This document shows, piece by piece, positions 10,800-21,228 of a stretch of 64,000 bases of DNA. The stretch is from Akebia trifoliata. Lineage: Eukaryota > Streptophyta > Magnoliopsida > Ranunculales > Lardizabalaceae. The stretch lies in the NCBI GenBank assembly GCA_017979445.1, contig CM030716.1:11993276-12057275 (forward strand), written 5' to 3'. Numbering within the stretch: position 1 is the first letter of the stretch; the number at the start of each line of letters is the position of its first letter. A program made the position numbers and the translations under genes. Below the pieces are notes generated by a model. The model worked only from the letters and a program-made list of their open reading frames with translations, ran no database searches and was not told where the DNA came from.

Positions 10800-13370
10800 T
10801 ATCTGGCCAATCGTTTGTTCTAGTTGCGTAGGTGAGGTGTTGCAGGTACATGCGATTTTCCAAAACTCTCAGTAATGCCTCTTGGTATTCTTCTGACTTT
10901 TGCATTAGACCTAGGATACTGATTTGAGCTGGCTGTTTGTTCAATCTGTCCACTATATTATGCTCTCTCTTGAGGACGAGCTTAATAAAGTCTGTGGCTT
11001 CTTCGTCTGTCACTTTCACTTTTTCTTCCGTCTTCTCCTCCTTATACAGCTTACCCTTTCCCTTTGCTTCTCTTTTCTCTTCGTCGGTCACCCCTTTGCC
11101 TTCTTCCTTGATTTTCACCCCATTTTTCGATATTTTTTTGTATCGCCCTGCCCTTGTCATATGCCCAATGTCGGCCACCATTGCTTTCTTCATGGCTTCA
11201 ACCCCGGAGGTTGTGGTGATGGTTGTCTCGTAACTCCAGGGAACTGCCTGGATAGAGTTATAAGGGAATGGTTTGGGTGAGTGTATGGTCATGGGAGGTG
11301 GATCGGGTTTTACATTGAGGATGAGAGGTGGTGGCGATGGTTTTGATGGAGTGTATGGGATGATGAGCGGTGGTCGTGAAGATGAGGTGTATGGTATATG
11401 GAGAGGGGGTCGAGTTGATCCTTGGGAATATGGTGGTGTGTAGGGTATAACCAGGGGAGGTCGGGTTGAATTTTGATGATGGGGTGATCCGTAAGGTATA
11501 ACTAAAGGTGGTCGGGTAGCGGTATTTTGATGAGGGGGATGGATGGTGAGGTTGGCCATTCTGAGAGGTAGCTGTGAATTCTGCGATGAATCTGTATAAC
11601 GGTTGACTGTGTTAACCGTTGACGTCCTTGATTCCTTCGTGAAGCGTACCCTGACTTTTGCACCGATAGGCGCTATCAAATCCGAGGGATTGAAGTCGAG
11701 TTCTCCGCAGATGACATTTACCCTATGCCCACTCCCCTCTCCATTGTGAGTAGGTAGGGGGTTTTGATTGATATTCTGTTGTTGGGGTGGGTTGGCAGGT
11801 CCATCCAGTATGAGTGCTTTTTTATCTATCAAATTTTGCACCTGGTGCTTGAGTTGCCAGCACTGATCTGTGGAGTGTCCTGGTGCACCCATGTGGAATT
11901 CACAGAGCAGGTTAGGGTTGTACCCTGGCCCTTTCACAGCCTCAGGATTTGGTGGACGTTTTACCAGATATTCTCCTCTGAGTAAGAGTGGCAGTAATTC
12001 TGATAGTGTCATGGGTAATCTGGTAAATACTCTGTTTACCCTGTTAGGTCGTGCCTGTTGGTTTTGCCCATACTGTGGTGCTGGTTGTGCTTGCAGAGGA
12101 ACTGTCTGAAAGGGGTTCTGCGGTGCTGGAGCCCAAGCAGCTCGAGGTACTGGCGCCCAAGGGACTTGTGGTGCCTGCGGCCTCTGAACTGGTGCCTGAA
12201 TGAAAAGAGGTTGGCTGGGTTGTACATTGTTGATTTGAGTTTCCTCTTTCTTTTTGACAAAAGGCACGAACTTCTTCTGTGCCGATGTCCCTGCTGCTGC
12301 ACTTAGGGCTGTGAAGTCAAATATTAAACCAGTTCGGATCCCATCCTCGACCCGGTCTGCCACTTGAACAAGATTGGAGAAAGTGCCCGTGGTATGTCCA
12401 ACTAGATGAGTATAAAAGGCATGCCCTAGTGTTGAGATGAACGTGGTGTTCATCTCTTGTTCAGTCATTGCAGGCCTCACTTGTGAGGCAGACTCCCTCC
12501 ATCTCTGGGCGTACTCTTTTACTGTTTCCCTTTGCTTTCTAGTCATCTTGGCCATATCATTTCGATCCAAACCTACATCAGTGTTGAACCGATAATTATG
12601 CCAGAACATTTCAGCCAAGTCTTGCCAACTTTTGATAAGCGTATGGTCCAATCCGGAAAACCATTTAAGTGCTGGCCCTGTCAAGCTTCTTTGAAACAAT
12701 TGCACCAGTAGCCTGTCATCTTCGCCGTATTGGCACATGGATCCGCAGTATAGTTTTAGATGTGACAGAGGACACCCCACCCCACTGTACTTCTCAAACT
12801 CCGGACATTTGAACTTGGCCGGCAACTGTGCATTAGGATAAAAGCAAAGGTCCCTGAATCTTGTCCCTCCTAAAGTATTTGCACCCTTCATTCGTCTCAT
12901 TTCTTCTTGGAGAGACTCTATCTGCTGGGCCATTTTGTTATCAGTGGCATTTTTGGCCTCAGGCACCCTGAAGTCACACTCATCATCTGGGATTACCACC
13001 GGGGTGGTTGATTCTGTGGGATGTAAAGTGGAGGGCCCTGATACATTGGCACCGTAGGAGGTGTGGTAGTCTGTTGATCTGGTCGTGTCTGTTCAAGGGG
13101 TTCTGGATTTGATCCAGATGCTTGGTGCTGAGCGGCTTGCGCTTGTAGGAAGTTAGTATTACTAAAAACGGCCATCAACATTTGTTCTTGTCTTTTCGTT
13201 GTTTCTATTAACTTCGCTATCATTGCATTAGCTTCAGCAAGTTCACTTGTCGCAGGTTGTGGGTCCTCTGAGTTGCTCATAGTTGATGTAGATCGAAGGA
13301 AATACGGAGGCTTCTCAGGTTGTTTGTACTTCTTTCGTTTGGCCACCTTTGGGTACAGAAGACCAAGCAT
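10771..13370 (-). CDS. Tat/Ogre gag polyprotein (one frameshift near 12995)
   Basis: Two frames, 13370-12993 and 12999-10771, join by a one-base shift within PPRW/VIPDDECDF. The capsid-like part contains YSGVGCPLSHLKLYCGSMCQ and LTGPALKWFSGL, typical of plant Gypsy gag. The nucleocapsid finger is the variant CEFHMGAPGHSTDQCWQLKH, as in other Tat elements. A proline-rich stretch with repeated RPPLVIPY-type units lies downstream of the finger. Gag assembles the virus-like particle that packages the element RNA. Sequence context ties it to the protease frame, which follows with a short overlap. Confidence 0.9.
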
Positions 13371-13480
13371 TACTATCTTGTTTACAAAAAGAAAAAATGC
13401 CTGACATTTTATTAGGTCGGGTAAAAGTTATTTATTTTAAAGCGCACGAGTTTTAAAGAAAGAGTTCTTTGGTTTGGAGC

Positions 13481-14480
13481 CGACATTAACGCGAAGTTGG
13501 CATTAACACGGGACTAGCAAAATATTTTGAAAAAGAATTACATCAACACAGAGTTGGCATCGACACGGAGTCGGGAAAACATTTTGAAAAATGTAGTTTC
13601 GTCAGCACGGAGCTGGCATCGACACGGAGTCGGGAAAACATTTTTGAAAAAGAAATTTTATCGGCACGGAGCTGGCATCGACACGGAGTCGGTAAAATTT
13701 AAAACGATTTCATCAACACGGAGCTGGCATCGACACGGAGTCGGTAAAGCATTTTGAAAAAATGAAATTTCATCAGCACGGAGCTGGCATCGACACGAAG
13801 TCGGTAAAGCATTTTTTTAAATTTCATCAGCACGGAGCTGGCATCGACACGGAGTCGGTAAAGCATTTTTTTAAATTTCATCAGCACGGAGCTGGCATCG
13901 ACACGGAGTCGGTAAAATTTAAAAACGATTTCATCAGCACGGAGCTGGCATCGACACGGAGTCGGTAAAGCATTTTGAAAAAATGAAATTTCATCAGCAC
14001 GGAGCTGGCATCGACACGGAGTCGGTAAATCATGTTTTTTTAATTTCATCAGCACGGAGCTGGCATCGACACGGAGTCGGTAAAGCATTTTTTTAAATTT
14101 CATCAGCACGGAGCTGGCATCGACACGGAGTCGGTAAAATTTAAAAACGATTTCATCAGCACGGAGCTGGCATCGACACGGAGTCGGTAAAGCATTTTGA
14201 AAAAGAAATTTCATCAGCACGGAGCTGGCATCGACACGGAGTCGGTAAAATTTAAAAACGATTTCATCAGCACGGAGCTGGCATCGACACGGAGTCGGTA
14301 AAACATTTTAAAAGAGAAATTTCATCAGCACGGAGCTGGCATCGACACGGAGTCGGTAAAGCATTTTAAAAAAAGATTTCATCAACACGGAGCTGGCATC
14401 GACACGGAGTCGGTAAAATTTAAAATGATTACATCAGCATGGAGCTGGCATCGACACGGAGTCGGTAAGACATTTTGAAA
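13481..14480. repeat. Minisatellite of about 17 units between the extra ORF and gag
   Basis: A core of about 38 bp containing CACGGAGCTGGCATCGACAC followed by GGAGTCGGTAAA recurs about 17 times from 13541, after two decayed units at 13483-13520. AT-rich spacers of several kinds separate the cores, so spacing varies from about 52 to 60 bp. Spacer order repeats as a four-unit block: units starting near 13659, 13879 and 14101 are 220 and 222 bp apart. Open frames across the array on both strands follow from the repeat and are not taken as genes. Confidence 0.95.
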
Positions 14481-14637
14481 AAGAAGATTACATTTTGAAT
14501 TTTGTACACCAACCCATTAAACAATTCATTTATGCCATGATTATCCACAAATATACTGAAAGAAATTTCATTGAACTATTGAAAATTGTTTGACAAATAG
14601 GATTTTCATTGAATTACAACTTTCAAATAATCCTGTT

Positions 14638-15825
14638 TTACATTCTTTTACATGGACGCTTGGATTTGTTTTGATCGTCATCAGGATTGCTGGGACAATT
14701 AGGCTTGCTTCTTTTAGTTCTAACGACCGACTCTTTGAACTCTGCTGGTCCATCTGGATACCCTAAGGTGCGTTTGTTCCACGCCTTCTCAATGAGATGC
14801 ACTAACTTTTCAGTCAATGGTTCGGGAGAAAAGAATATTTTGTGTTGAGGTAGCGAAAATTCTATAGGTACTCCGTACTGTTCTAGGATCAAAGCAGGTT
14901 GGTAAAAAGATGTCTCATCTAGTCCGATCAAACGGACATAATAGGATCCTTTGGTACCTAAAACAGGGTAGTCCGTCATCCACCAAGGGCATCTCAAACC
15001 AATATGACGTGCAAGGCGAGAATCCAACCATTTGCCCCATGCCTTGACTGAGTTGTGACGCACTAACATGTTTCTCTTGGAAAAGTGCTCTGGTCTATAC
15101 TCGAGGGTTGAAGGAATGTCCACAATTTTGAGACGGTCGCAGAGCCACATATAAAGTAGGTGAGGGCTTCCTTTGAAATCCCTTCCCTCACCATTTTTTA
15201 TGGCATCCAAACCTGAGAAGGTTTCAGCTAGAATAAGAGGTACGGGATTGGCTTTTCTAGAGAGCTGGGAAGCTATGTCTATGAAAGACTCAGGAACAGT
15301 TTGACCCTCGCTTTTGGAGGTCAGTATGTATTGGGCTAGGATCCCTAAACATAATCGATAGTCTCTAGTGGCTCTCCAAGCATTTGGTTTTACATTGATG
15401 GGATGACTGCGGGAGTGGTATGGACTCAATAAGGGTATTAAATCCAATCTCCCGTTACGGACTAAGGCCTTGACTTCTTCCTTTGAAATGTTTAGGCCTG
15501 TGGCGAGTTCACCCGAATATCCTGTCTTCAATGAAGGCCTGACTAGAGGACCTGAAGTAGATATCCCCATGATGCCACAATAGTCTTCATGAGTAGGACA
15601 CAAGTGCATATGCCCAATGTGGAAGATGTGAAGATAAGGATTCCAACGCTTAGCCATAGCGTGCAAAAGGTTCCAATCTATCTCAAACTCGTGGAAGTAC
15701 AGAGCGCATCTCAACATGAATTTTGCAAAGTTGAATTTCTCTACGGTGTGCATCCCCGTGATGGTTGTTTTGACCAATTGGTCGATTGGGTTATTGCCTG
15801 CAGCCAGCATCCTGAGTTGACACAA
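14638..15825 (-). CDS. Extra ORF ahead of gag (plant-mobile-domain/DUF7745-like)
   Basis: This uninterrupted frame of 395 codons lies between the leader and the minisatellite on the gag strand. Ogre elements are known for an additional ORF in this position. Residues about 45-85 (DWNLLHAMAKRWNPYLHIFH and CPTHEDYCGIMGI) resemble the start of the aminotransferase-like plant mobile domain, where a W-x-P-x-x-x-x-F segment precedes PT-x-E-[ED]-[YF]. The C-terminus is basic (KSKRPCKRM), as in a nuclear or RNA-binding tail. The first codon of this frame is TTG; the first ATG is five codons later, directly after a CAG that could be a splice acceptor. Function is not established. Confidence 0.75.
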   Translation of the reverse strand: MCQLRMLAAGNNPIDQLVKTTITGMHTVEKFNFAKFMLRCALYFHEFEIDWNLLHAMAKRWNPYLHIFHIGHMHLCPTHEDYCGIMGISTSGPLVRPSLKTGYSGELATGLNISKEEVKALVRNGRLDLIPLLSPYHSRSHPINVKPNAWRATRDYRLCLGILAQYILTSKSEGQTVPESFIDIASQLSRKANPVPLILAETFSGLDAIKNGEGRDFKGSPHLLYMWLCDRLKIVDIPSTLEYRPEHFSKRNMLVRHNSVKAWGKWLDSRLARHIGLRCPWWMTDYPVLGTKGSYYVRLIGLDETSFYQPALILEQYGVPIEFSLPQHKIFFSPEPLTEKLVHLIEKAWNKRTLGYPDGPAEFKESVVRTKRSKPNCPSNPDDDQNKSKRPCKRM

Positions 15826-17313
15826 GAAAATAGTTCAGTACATTTCCAAGGTCTATGTAAAACTACTTTTCTTTTGAAACACTTTCTTGAAAACGCTTTT
15901 CTTTTTTGAAATTTTGATTTTCATTTTGATTTAAATGGCCCGGCCTATCATGATCATTGGATCGAGATGGACTGGGTCATTATTGAATTTTTGCAAGAAA
16001 TGGATTCTTTATTGGGTCGGTGTACCCATTTTAATTTCTGAAAACAAAATTTTGACCCTTGAGGACAATCATACACTTTGATCATTCACATACATCAATC
16101 GTCGAGTTTCTTTCAACAACCCGGGAACACCCGCGATAAGTTCGAGTCGTGACTTACAGGGAAGGCTTCTAGACTCTAAGCTTACTACTGCAATGCATTT
16201 TTATCTGACCACTCTTGCCCAAGCACACCTATATACCTCTCAAGCGTACTAAATCAGACGGTACGTGGTGACTTGGTTTGATATACCGTATAGGTGACAA
16301 TCTAAAACTTCAATTCACTTCTCTGAAGCCAAAACAGCCAGTTTGATCCCCAGTTGAGAGGTGGCGCACGATGCTGAGCAAAGGCCCGCTTAAGTACCTC
16401 TCGTCTAGAATAGACGTAATCTATCCCCCTCGTACAGTAGGGTACAGCGGGGCAGGATCTTGCTTAGGCACTGGTTTTGACCAAGAAGTGCAATTGATGT
16501 ACTTAGATTATCTTTTATATACCTATGGGTACGAGTCAGGAGTTGTAGTTTTCATAAATGGTTTTCGCATCCCGCGAGGGGACCGACCACGTACTAGTAC
16601 TACGTTGGCAATCGGGACATGTGACCGTGCGGCTTACAATAGGACAAAGGCTCAGGTCGCTCCAACGTGGGTGTATCAATATACCTTTCAGAATCACCTG
16701 ATCAAACGGTATTGATGCCCCAGTTTTATATACCTTACGGTACGTGATTGGAGTTGTGGTTTTCATGAATGACGTCGCATCTCCGAGGAGACCGGGCCAC
16801 GCACTAGTGCCACGTTGGCTATTAGGGACATGCAAGCGTGCAAAACAGTAATGTAAACGTGCTAGTGGTGTGTGCAAGTAGGATAGGGTGCGCCCGGGGC
16901 ATTTTCCAGATGGGTGGGCCCGTTGGCCAGATCATAACTTTTTAGATAATTTGTCCATAAGGGTTGCACATTCATAGTTAAGCATCAACCAATCGATTTT
17001 TTTTTTTTTAATCATTTTTTTCAATTTTATGAATGAACTAATCATAAAAGGACTTCTCTTTTTTTTATTATAGTCCAACCGATGATCACTTTGAATTTTC
17101 ATTTTGATCAATCAAAAAGTGGCGAGCGGTACGCCCTGAGTTTGAAAAAGATGATCCGTTTGATCTTTTGAAGCTTTAAAACTTAAAATAAAAATAAGTT
17201 CCAAAAGGAAAGTTTCCAAGACTGATGTAAGGAACAAGTTGACCAAAAAAAAAATTTTTTTTTTTTTTTTAATTTAATTAATTTTTTTTTTAATAATTTT
17301 TTTTGCTCATTTT

Positions 17314-17349
17314 GAGGCACATTGCCTCTGGTTTTTGGCTTGGGCCAAA
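17314..17349. repeat. Twin stem-loop motif, copy 1
   Basis: GAGGCA-CAT-TGCCTC (17314-17328) is followed closely by TTTGGC-TTGG-GCCAAA (17334-17349), two perfect hairpins. The same pair recurs at 17669-17704. Confidence 0.85.
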
Positions 17350-17668
17350 TTTTTTTCCCTTTTTTATGCTTTTCTTTCCTACTCATTTTGTATCGCGACG
17401 AGACGTCAAACGGAAATGATAGCGTAAATGATAGTAAATGAGCTCAAAAACCGATTCTGACTTGTCAAAATGTTGCTGACTTTGTCACATTTGATAGAAA
17501 ATTTTGTTCTACCCCAAATCGATATGCACTAATAGCTAATCGGAGATCGGACGAGAAAGTTATGATCATTTTAAGTTCGACTGTCCATTCGGCCAAAAAA
17601 GAAGAAAAACGACTTTTTTTTTTTTTTTTTTTTTATTTTTTTTTTTTTTATTTTTTTATACACATTTT

Positions 17669-17704
17669 GAGGCACATTGCCTCTGGTTTTTGGCTTGGGC
17701 CAAA
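17669..17704. repeat. Twin stem-loop motif, copy 2
   Basis: It is identical to copy 1 over both hairpins, 355 bp closer to the primer site. Flanking T-rich sequence differs, so the motif is better conserved than its surroundings. Confidence 0.85.
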
Positions 17705-17959
17705 AAAGAAAATTTTTTTTTTCATTTGTTTGATGATACGCATGCTTAAAATGACATAATCGGAGAAATAAAGTGAAAATCGGATTTTTTGTTTTTTTTT
17801 TTTTTCAAGGGAGTAAATAAATAAAGGAAACCTACCTAAAAATTAAATACAACAAACACAACAAGTATTGTTAGCTTGCAAAAATTAAAAAAAATAAAAA
17901 TTGAAATCTTTCCTTTTTTTACCAAAATAACCGAGTTGACACGAGGGTGGAGCCTTTGA

Positions 17960-17977
17960 TCCCCAGTGGAGTCGCCA
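17960..17977 (-). other. Primer binding site, tRNA-Arg type
   Basis: The minus strand reads TGGCGACTCCACTGGGGA three bases inside the 5' LTR. From family knowledge, Ogre elements use a nearly identical sequence that pairs with tRNA-Arg. Confidence 0.88.
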
Positions 17978-17980
17978 AGC

Positions 17981-20027
17981 TGTAGACACGTGATTTCGTC
18001 ATTACGACGGCCACATCTACTATGATTTGGAGTCGCCACCATTCATATTGTAAGTGGGTGTGAATGGTCACCCGATGTGCATTTTTGAAAAAGTGACATT
18101 TTGGCATTTTAGTGACTCACATGGATAAGGTACGGATCAAACCTTAAGATCCGGGGTAAGCGGCTCGGTTGGAGAAAAGGGAAGGTGTTAGGCACCCTTT
18201 TCTCCCCACTAAATAGTGGTAACCTCAACTCAACTCGGTCATTTGATTAAAAAAAATACGAAAAATGATGTGCCACGTGTTGTGCATTTGTACCCTAGAT
18301 AGGGGTTCATTTTCGGCTTGATCATAGGGTCATTCCATTGATGGAAATGACCCTTATAGACCTTTAGCCTTGGGGTCCATTCATCCTAAAAAATAAAATG
18401 AAGGGGAGAGGGGTGATAGAAGAGGGAGGAGGAGAGGATGTAGAAGAGAGAGGGGGGGTTGCCTTGAACCCACCTTGTATCTTGTTTCTTCTTTTCTTCT
18501 TCTTGCTTGAGTCTTCTTGAGTCCTTAGTATTTTAAACAAATACAACTCTTTTTTTTTATTGAAGGAGTAGAGAAGAGATGATAATGGAGATGAGTGTAG
18601 TGTGTGATTTTTTTTTATGAGACTTGGGGAGGGTTAGTGTGAGGGAATTGATGAGATTTTTCTTAGTGAGAGGGGTGATAGTTGTTAGTAGAGAGAGTTG
18701 GAGAGAATTTTGTAGTGAAGGTTGGGGGCCATTTTTGGGAAGAGGAGGAGGGTATTTATAGATATTGAGGAGTTATTTTAGGGATATAATGGGGTGAAGT
18801 GAAGAAAAAGGGTAGAATGGTTATGAGTTTGAGAGAGAAGTGGGTGTAATTTAGAGGAGATTGGAGGGTATTTAGGTAAGGAGGGTTAAATGGGTGAGTT
18901 TTGACCCAAATGGTTTGGATCCTACCCAACCCATTTGGGTGGAGTGTTTGGTGAGGTAAGTTTAAGATGGTGGTTGTGATTTGATTTAAGAGCATGGAGG
19001 ATTTAAAGAGGTGGTTGATGATATTTTGGGAGGGTGAGGGAGATGATGCCATGTGTTAAGGTGGGTGGAAATGAAGGGTTGGGATAGGTTGATGGGAGAG
19101 GTTGAGTGTTTGACTTGAGAGGATGGTGTAGGTTTAGGTTGTAGATGTAGGTTTTATAGGGAATGATGAGGGTAGATTAGGGGAGGTATAGGTTAGGGGT
19201 GTGGGTAGATGTGTTTGATTTGAGAGAAAAGGTGATGGGTTGATGTGTGGGTAGATGGGATTTAAAGCAAATTAATGGGGTAGGTAGTTGGGTGAGGGAG
19301 GTGAGATGGGGTGATGACATGTGTCATCTTTGATTATCAAGATGGTGATTGGTTTATGTGGGTAGTGGTTGATGGGTTAGGGTTGTGGGTTGGATATGAA
19401 TTGGATATGGATTTGGGATTAGAGGCTTTGGAGTGTTTTGGGCTTGGGTTATGAAATGGTTTTGGATTTTAGGAATTGGTTGGGGGTTATTTTGGAATGG
19501 ATTTTGAGGGTATAGGTTGGTTTTAGATTTTGGTTGATGTGGATTGATTTTAAGTTAGGGGTAAGATGAGAAATCGATTTAGGAAAGTGTTGAGGGCTCA
19601 TGGGCCTTAGGTGGGCCTATGGTTTTTTGCGGATTCGGAGGCGAGCGATGGTAGTAGAGGAGGGGTAGACATCCCAAGTCTCACATTTTTAATTTTTTTA
19701 ATTTTTTTAGATTTTTGCAATCATTAGTTTGATCAAAAATGCCACGTGTTGGCGAATCGGGCTTTTTAGGCCCGTTGGTGAAATTTACCGAAAATTTGGC
19801 GTTTTTTATTTTGGAAGCGGAGCGGTGAATATTGGGAAAGCGTAAGGTAGGCCGAGTCCCTTTTGGTAGGCCTCCTAAACCATTGAGAGGTCTTAGGGGC
19901 CTCGGGTTGGTAAAAATGTCACTTTTCAATGACTTGGGCCTTTAAGGCCCGTTGGCCCATTTATTTTAGAAAATCGATATTTTTGGGCCCTTTCGAGAAG
20001 TGGCCCGTTCAAATTGAGGTGTCTACA
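17981..20027 (-). repeat. 5' LTR of the Tat/Ogre element
   Basis: The LTR is 2047 bp. On the element strand it starts TGTAGACACC at 20027 and ends CGTGTCTACA at 17981, next to the primer site. Its right half matches 1-1005. It should hold the promoter of the minus-strand transcript. Confidence 0.95.
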
Positions 20028-20560
20028 GAACCTATTCGTTGCCAGCCCTACCCCGCTCCTCTCCCCAATTATTTTGGGTGATTTAGATGCCATCCACATT
20101 TTGTTGAATATTATTTTGATGAATATTTGAGTTAACGTTGTGTATTCTAACTAATTACATGCCTCCCTTAATACCCCCCCCCCCAAATAATTTTAGATGA
20201 TTTAGGTACTCCATTTTCAAATTGATGATATGCCCCCTTTGACCTTGTTATTCTTTTTTAGACCCCCAAAAACTATAAAAAATTATAAATACCCTCAACA
20301 AAATATCATTTATTTTTCTTCCTAAAACAAGTCATCTCCAAGCTCATCAATTATTGGACTAAATTAATTTTAATATGTTTAACCTCATCTTCGATTTGTT
20401 ATCTTGAGCTCGTCTTAATCTCTTGAGAAAATTCTAAAATTTTCTATCAAAAAATTTGATCTTCAATCTACTTCCAAAAATCCTATCTTTATTTATAGGT
20501 TTAAACTAGTTTATGCAGATTAATATTAAGGTTGAAGAATGAGGTAAAAAAAAAAATTCT
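20028..20560. other. Unassigned sequence right of the element
   Basis: AT-rich sequence with a short C run near 20176. No gene, domain or repeat end is recognised. The bases next to the LTR (GAACC) would be one half of the target duplication, but the other half is not in the window. Confidence 0.5.
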
Positions 20561-21062
20561 ACTCAACATTAGAGATTGTTGGTTTTAGAAAGAAAAATCA
20601 AAGGGTTTTTAGTTTGAGGTTGAAGATGAGTTAGGGTAAGGAGGTCATTTTGTATAAATCTAACTACTAGAGAGGATTGTAAAATAGACATAGGTCAAGG
20701 GCGCATGTAGGTGTTCGGGGTATATTTGAGATACCCTATGCCTTTAAATTGATGACATTGCTTCCTGGACTTAGTTCTTCTCTCATAGACTAATGAGAAA
20801 TGACTTAATAGACTCAACATTAGAGATTGTTGGTTTTAGAAAGAGAAATCAAAGGGTTTTTGGTTTTAGGATGAAGATGAGTTAGGGTCAAAAGGTCATT
20901 TTGCATTAATCTTGCTACTAGAGAAGACTGTAGAAAAGACATATATAGGTCAAGGGGGCGTGTAGGCGTTCGGGGTATATTTGAGATACCCTATGCCTTT
21001 AAATTGATGACATTGCTTCCTTAACTTAGTTCTTCTCTCATAGACTAATGAGAAATGACCTA
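20561..21062. repeat. Tandem duplication, two units of about 251 bp
   Basis: The unit beginning ACTCAACATTAGAGATTG at 20561 starts again at 20812. Both units contain GTTCGGGGTATATTTGAGAT and end near CTAATGAGAAATGAC. They differ by scattered substitutions, so this is an old duplication and not an assembly echo. Confidence 0.88.
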
Positions 21063-21228
21063 AATCTCCATTTTCCAAATTTCTAGTAAAAAACCCTTGA
21101 ATTCCTCCTCAAAATAAATCATCTTCAAGCTTTTCTAGATGACTTAGTTTTTGGTACTTATAGGCTTAGGGTGGATAACTTTCTAGTTACGTTTCTAACT
21201 TAATATGCTTTAGTCAATGGTGTAAAGA

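Larger units (their letters stand above)
15840..17957 (-). other. Leader of the Tat/Ogre element with repeated blocks
   Basis: This 2.1-kb stretch lies between the primer site and the extra ORF. No coding region is supported. A block of about 120 bp occurs at 16514-16633 and, diverged, at 16725-16843. A 33-bp stretch with two perfect stem-loops occurs at 17314-17349 and 17669-17704. Long T/A homopolymers surround the latter. A long structured leader upstream of the first ORF is usual in Ogre elements. Confidence 0.7.
1..20027 (-). mobile_element. Large Tat/Ogre-type Ty3/Gypsy LTR retrotransposon, left end outside the window
   Basis: The sequence of 1-1005 recurs almost unchanged at about 19010-20027, which defines the two LTRs. 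Both end with the plus-strand motif GGTGTCTACA, and the right LTR begins TGTAGACACG, giving the expected terminal inverted repeat. All internal genes read on the minus strand in the order leader, extra ORF, gag, protease, RT, RNase H, second RNase H and integrase. The dual RNase H, the Arg-type primer site and the ORF ahead of gag are known marks of the Tat/Ogre lineage. The visible element is about 20 kb, including roughly 1.6 kb that looks like assembly duplication plus N. The target-site duplication cannot be checked because the left end lies outside. Confidence 0.93.

Noticed and set aside
13699..14220. A 173-codon open frame on the minus strand (and one on the plus strand) across the minisatellite
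   Set aside because: The residues repeat because the DNA repeats; openness in both strands follows from unit length and lack of stops in the core.
13541..14470. Regular repeats with unlike spacers, superficially similar to a CRISPR array
   Set aside because: The spacers are AT-rich variants of a few types, not unique sequences; the array is inside a plant retrotransposon, and no cas genes exist.
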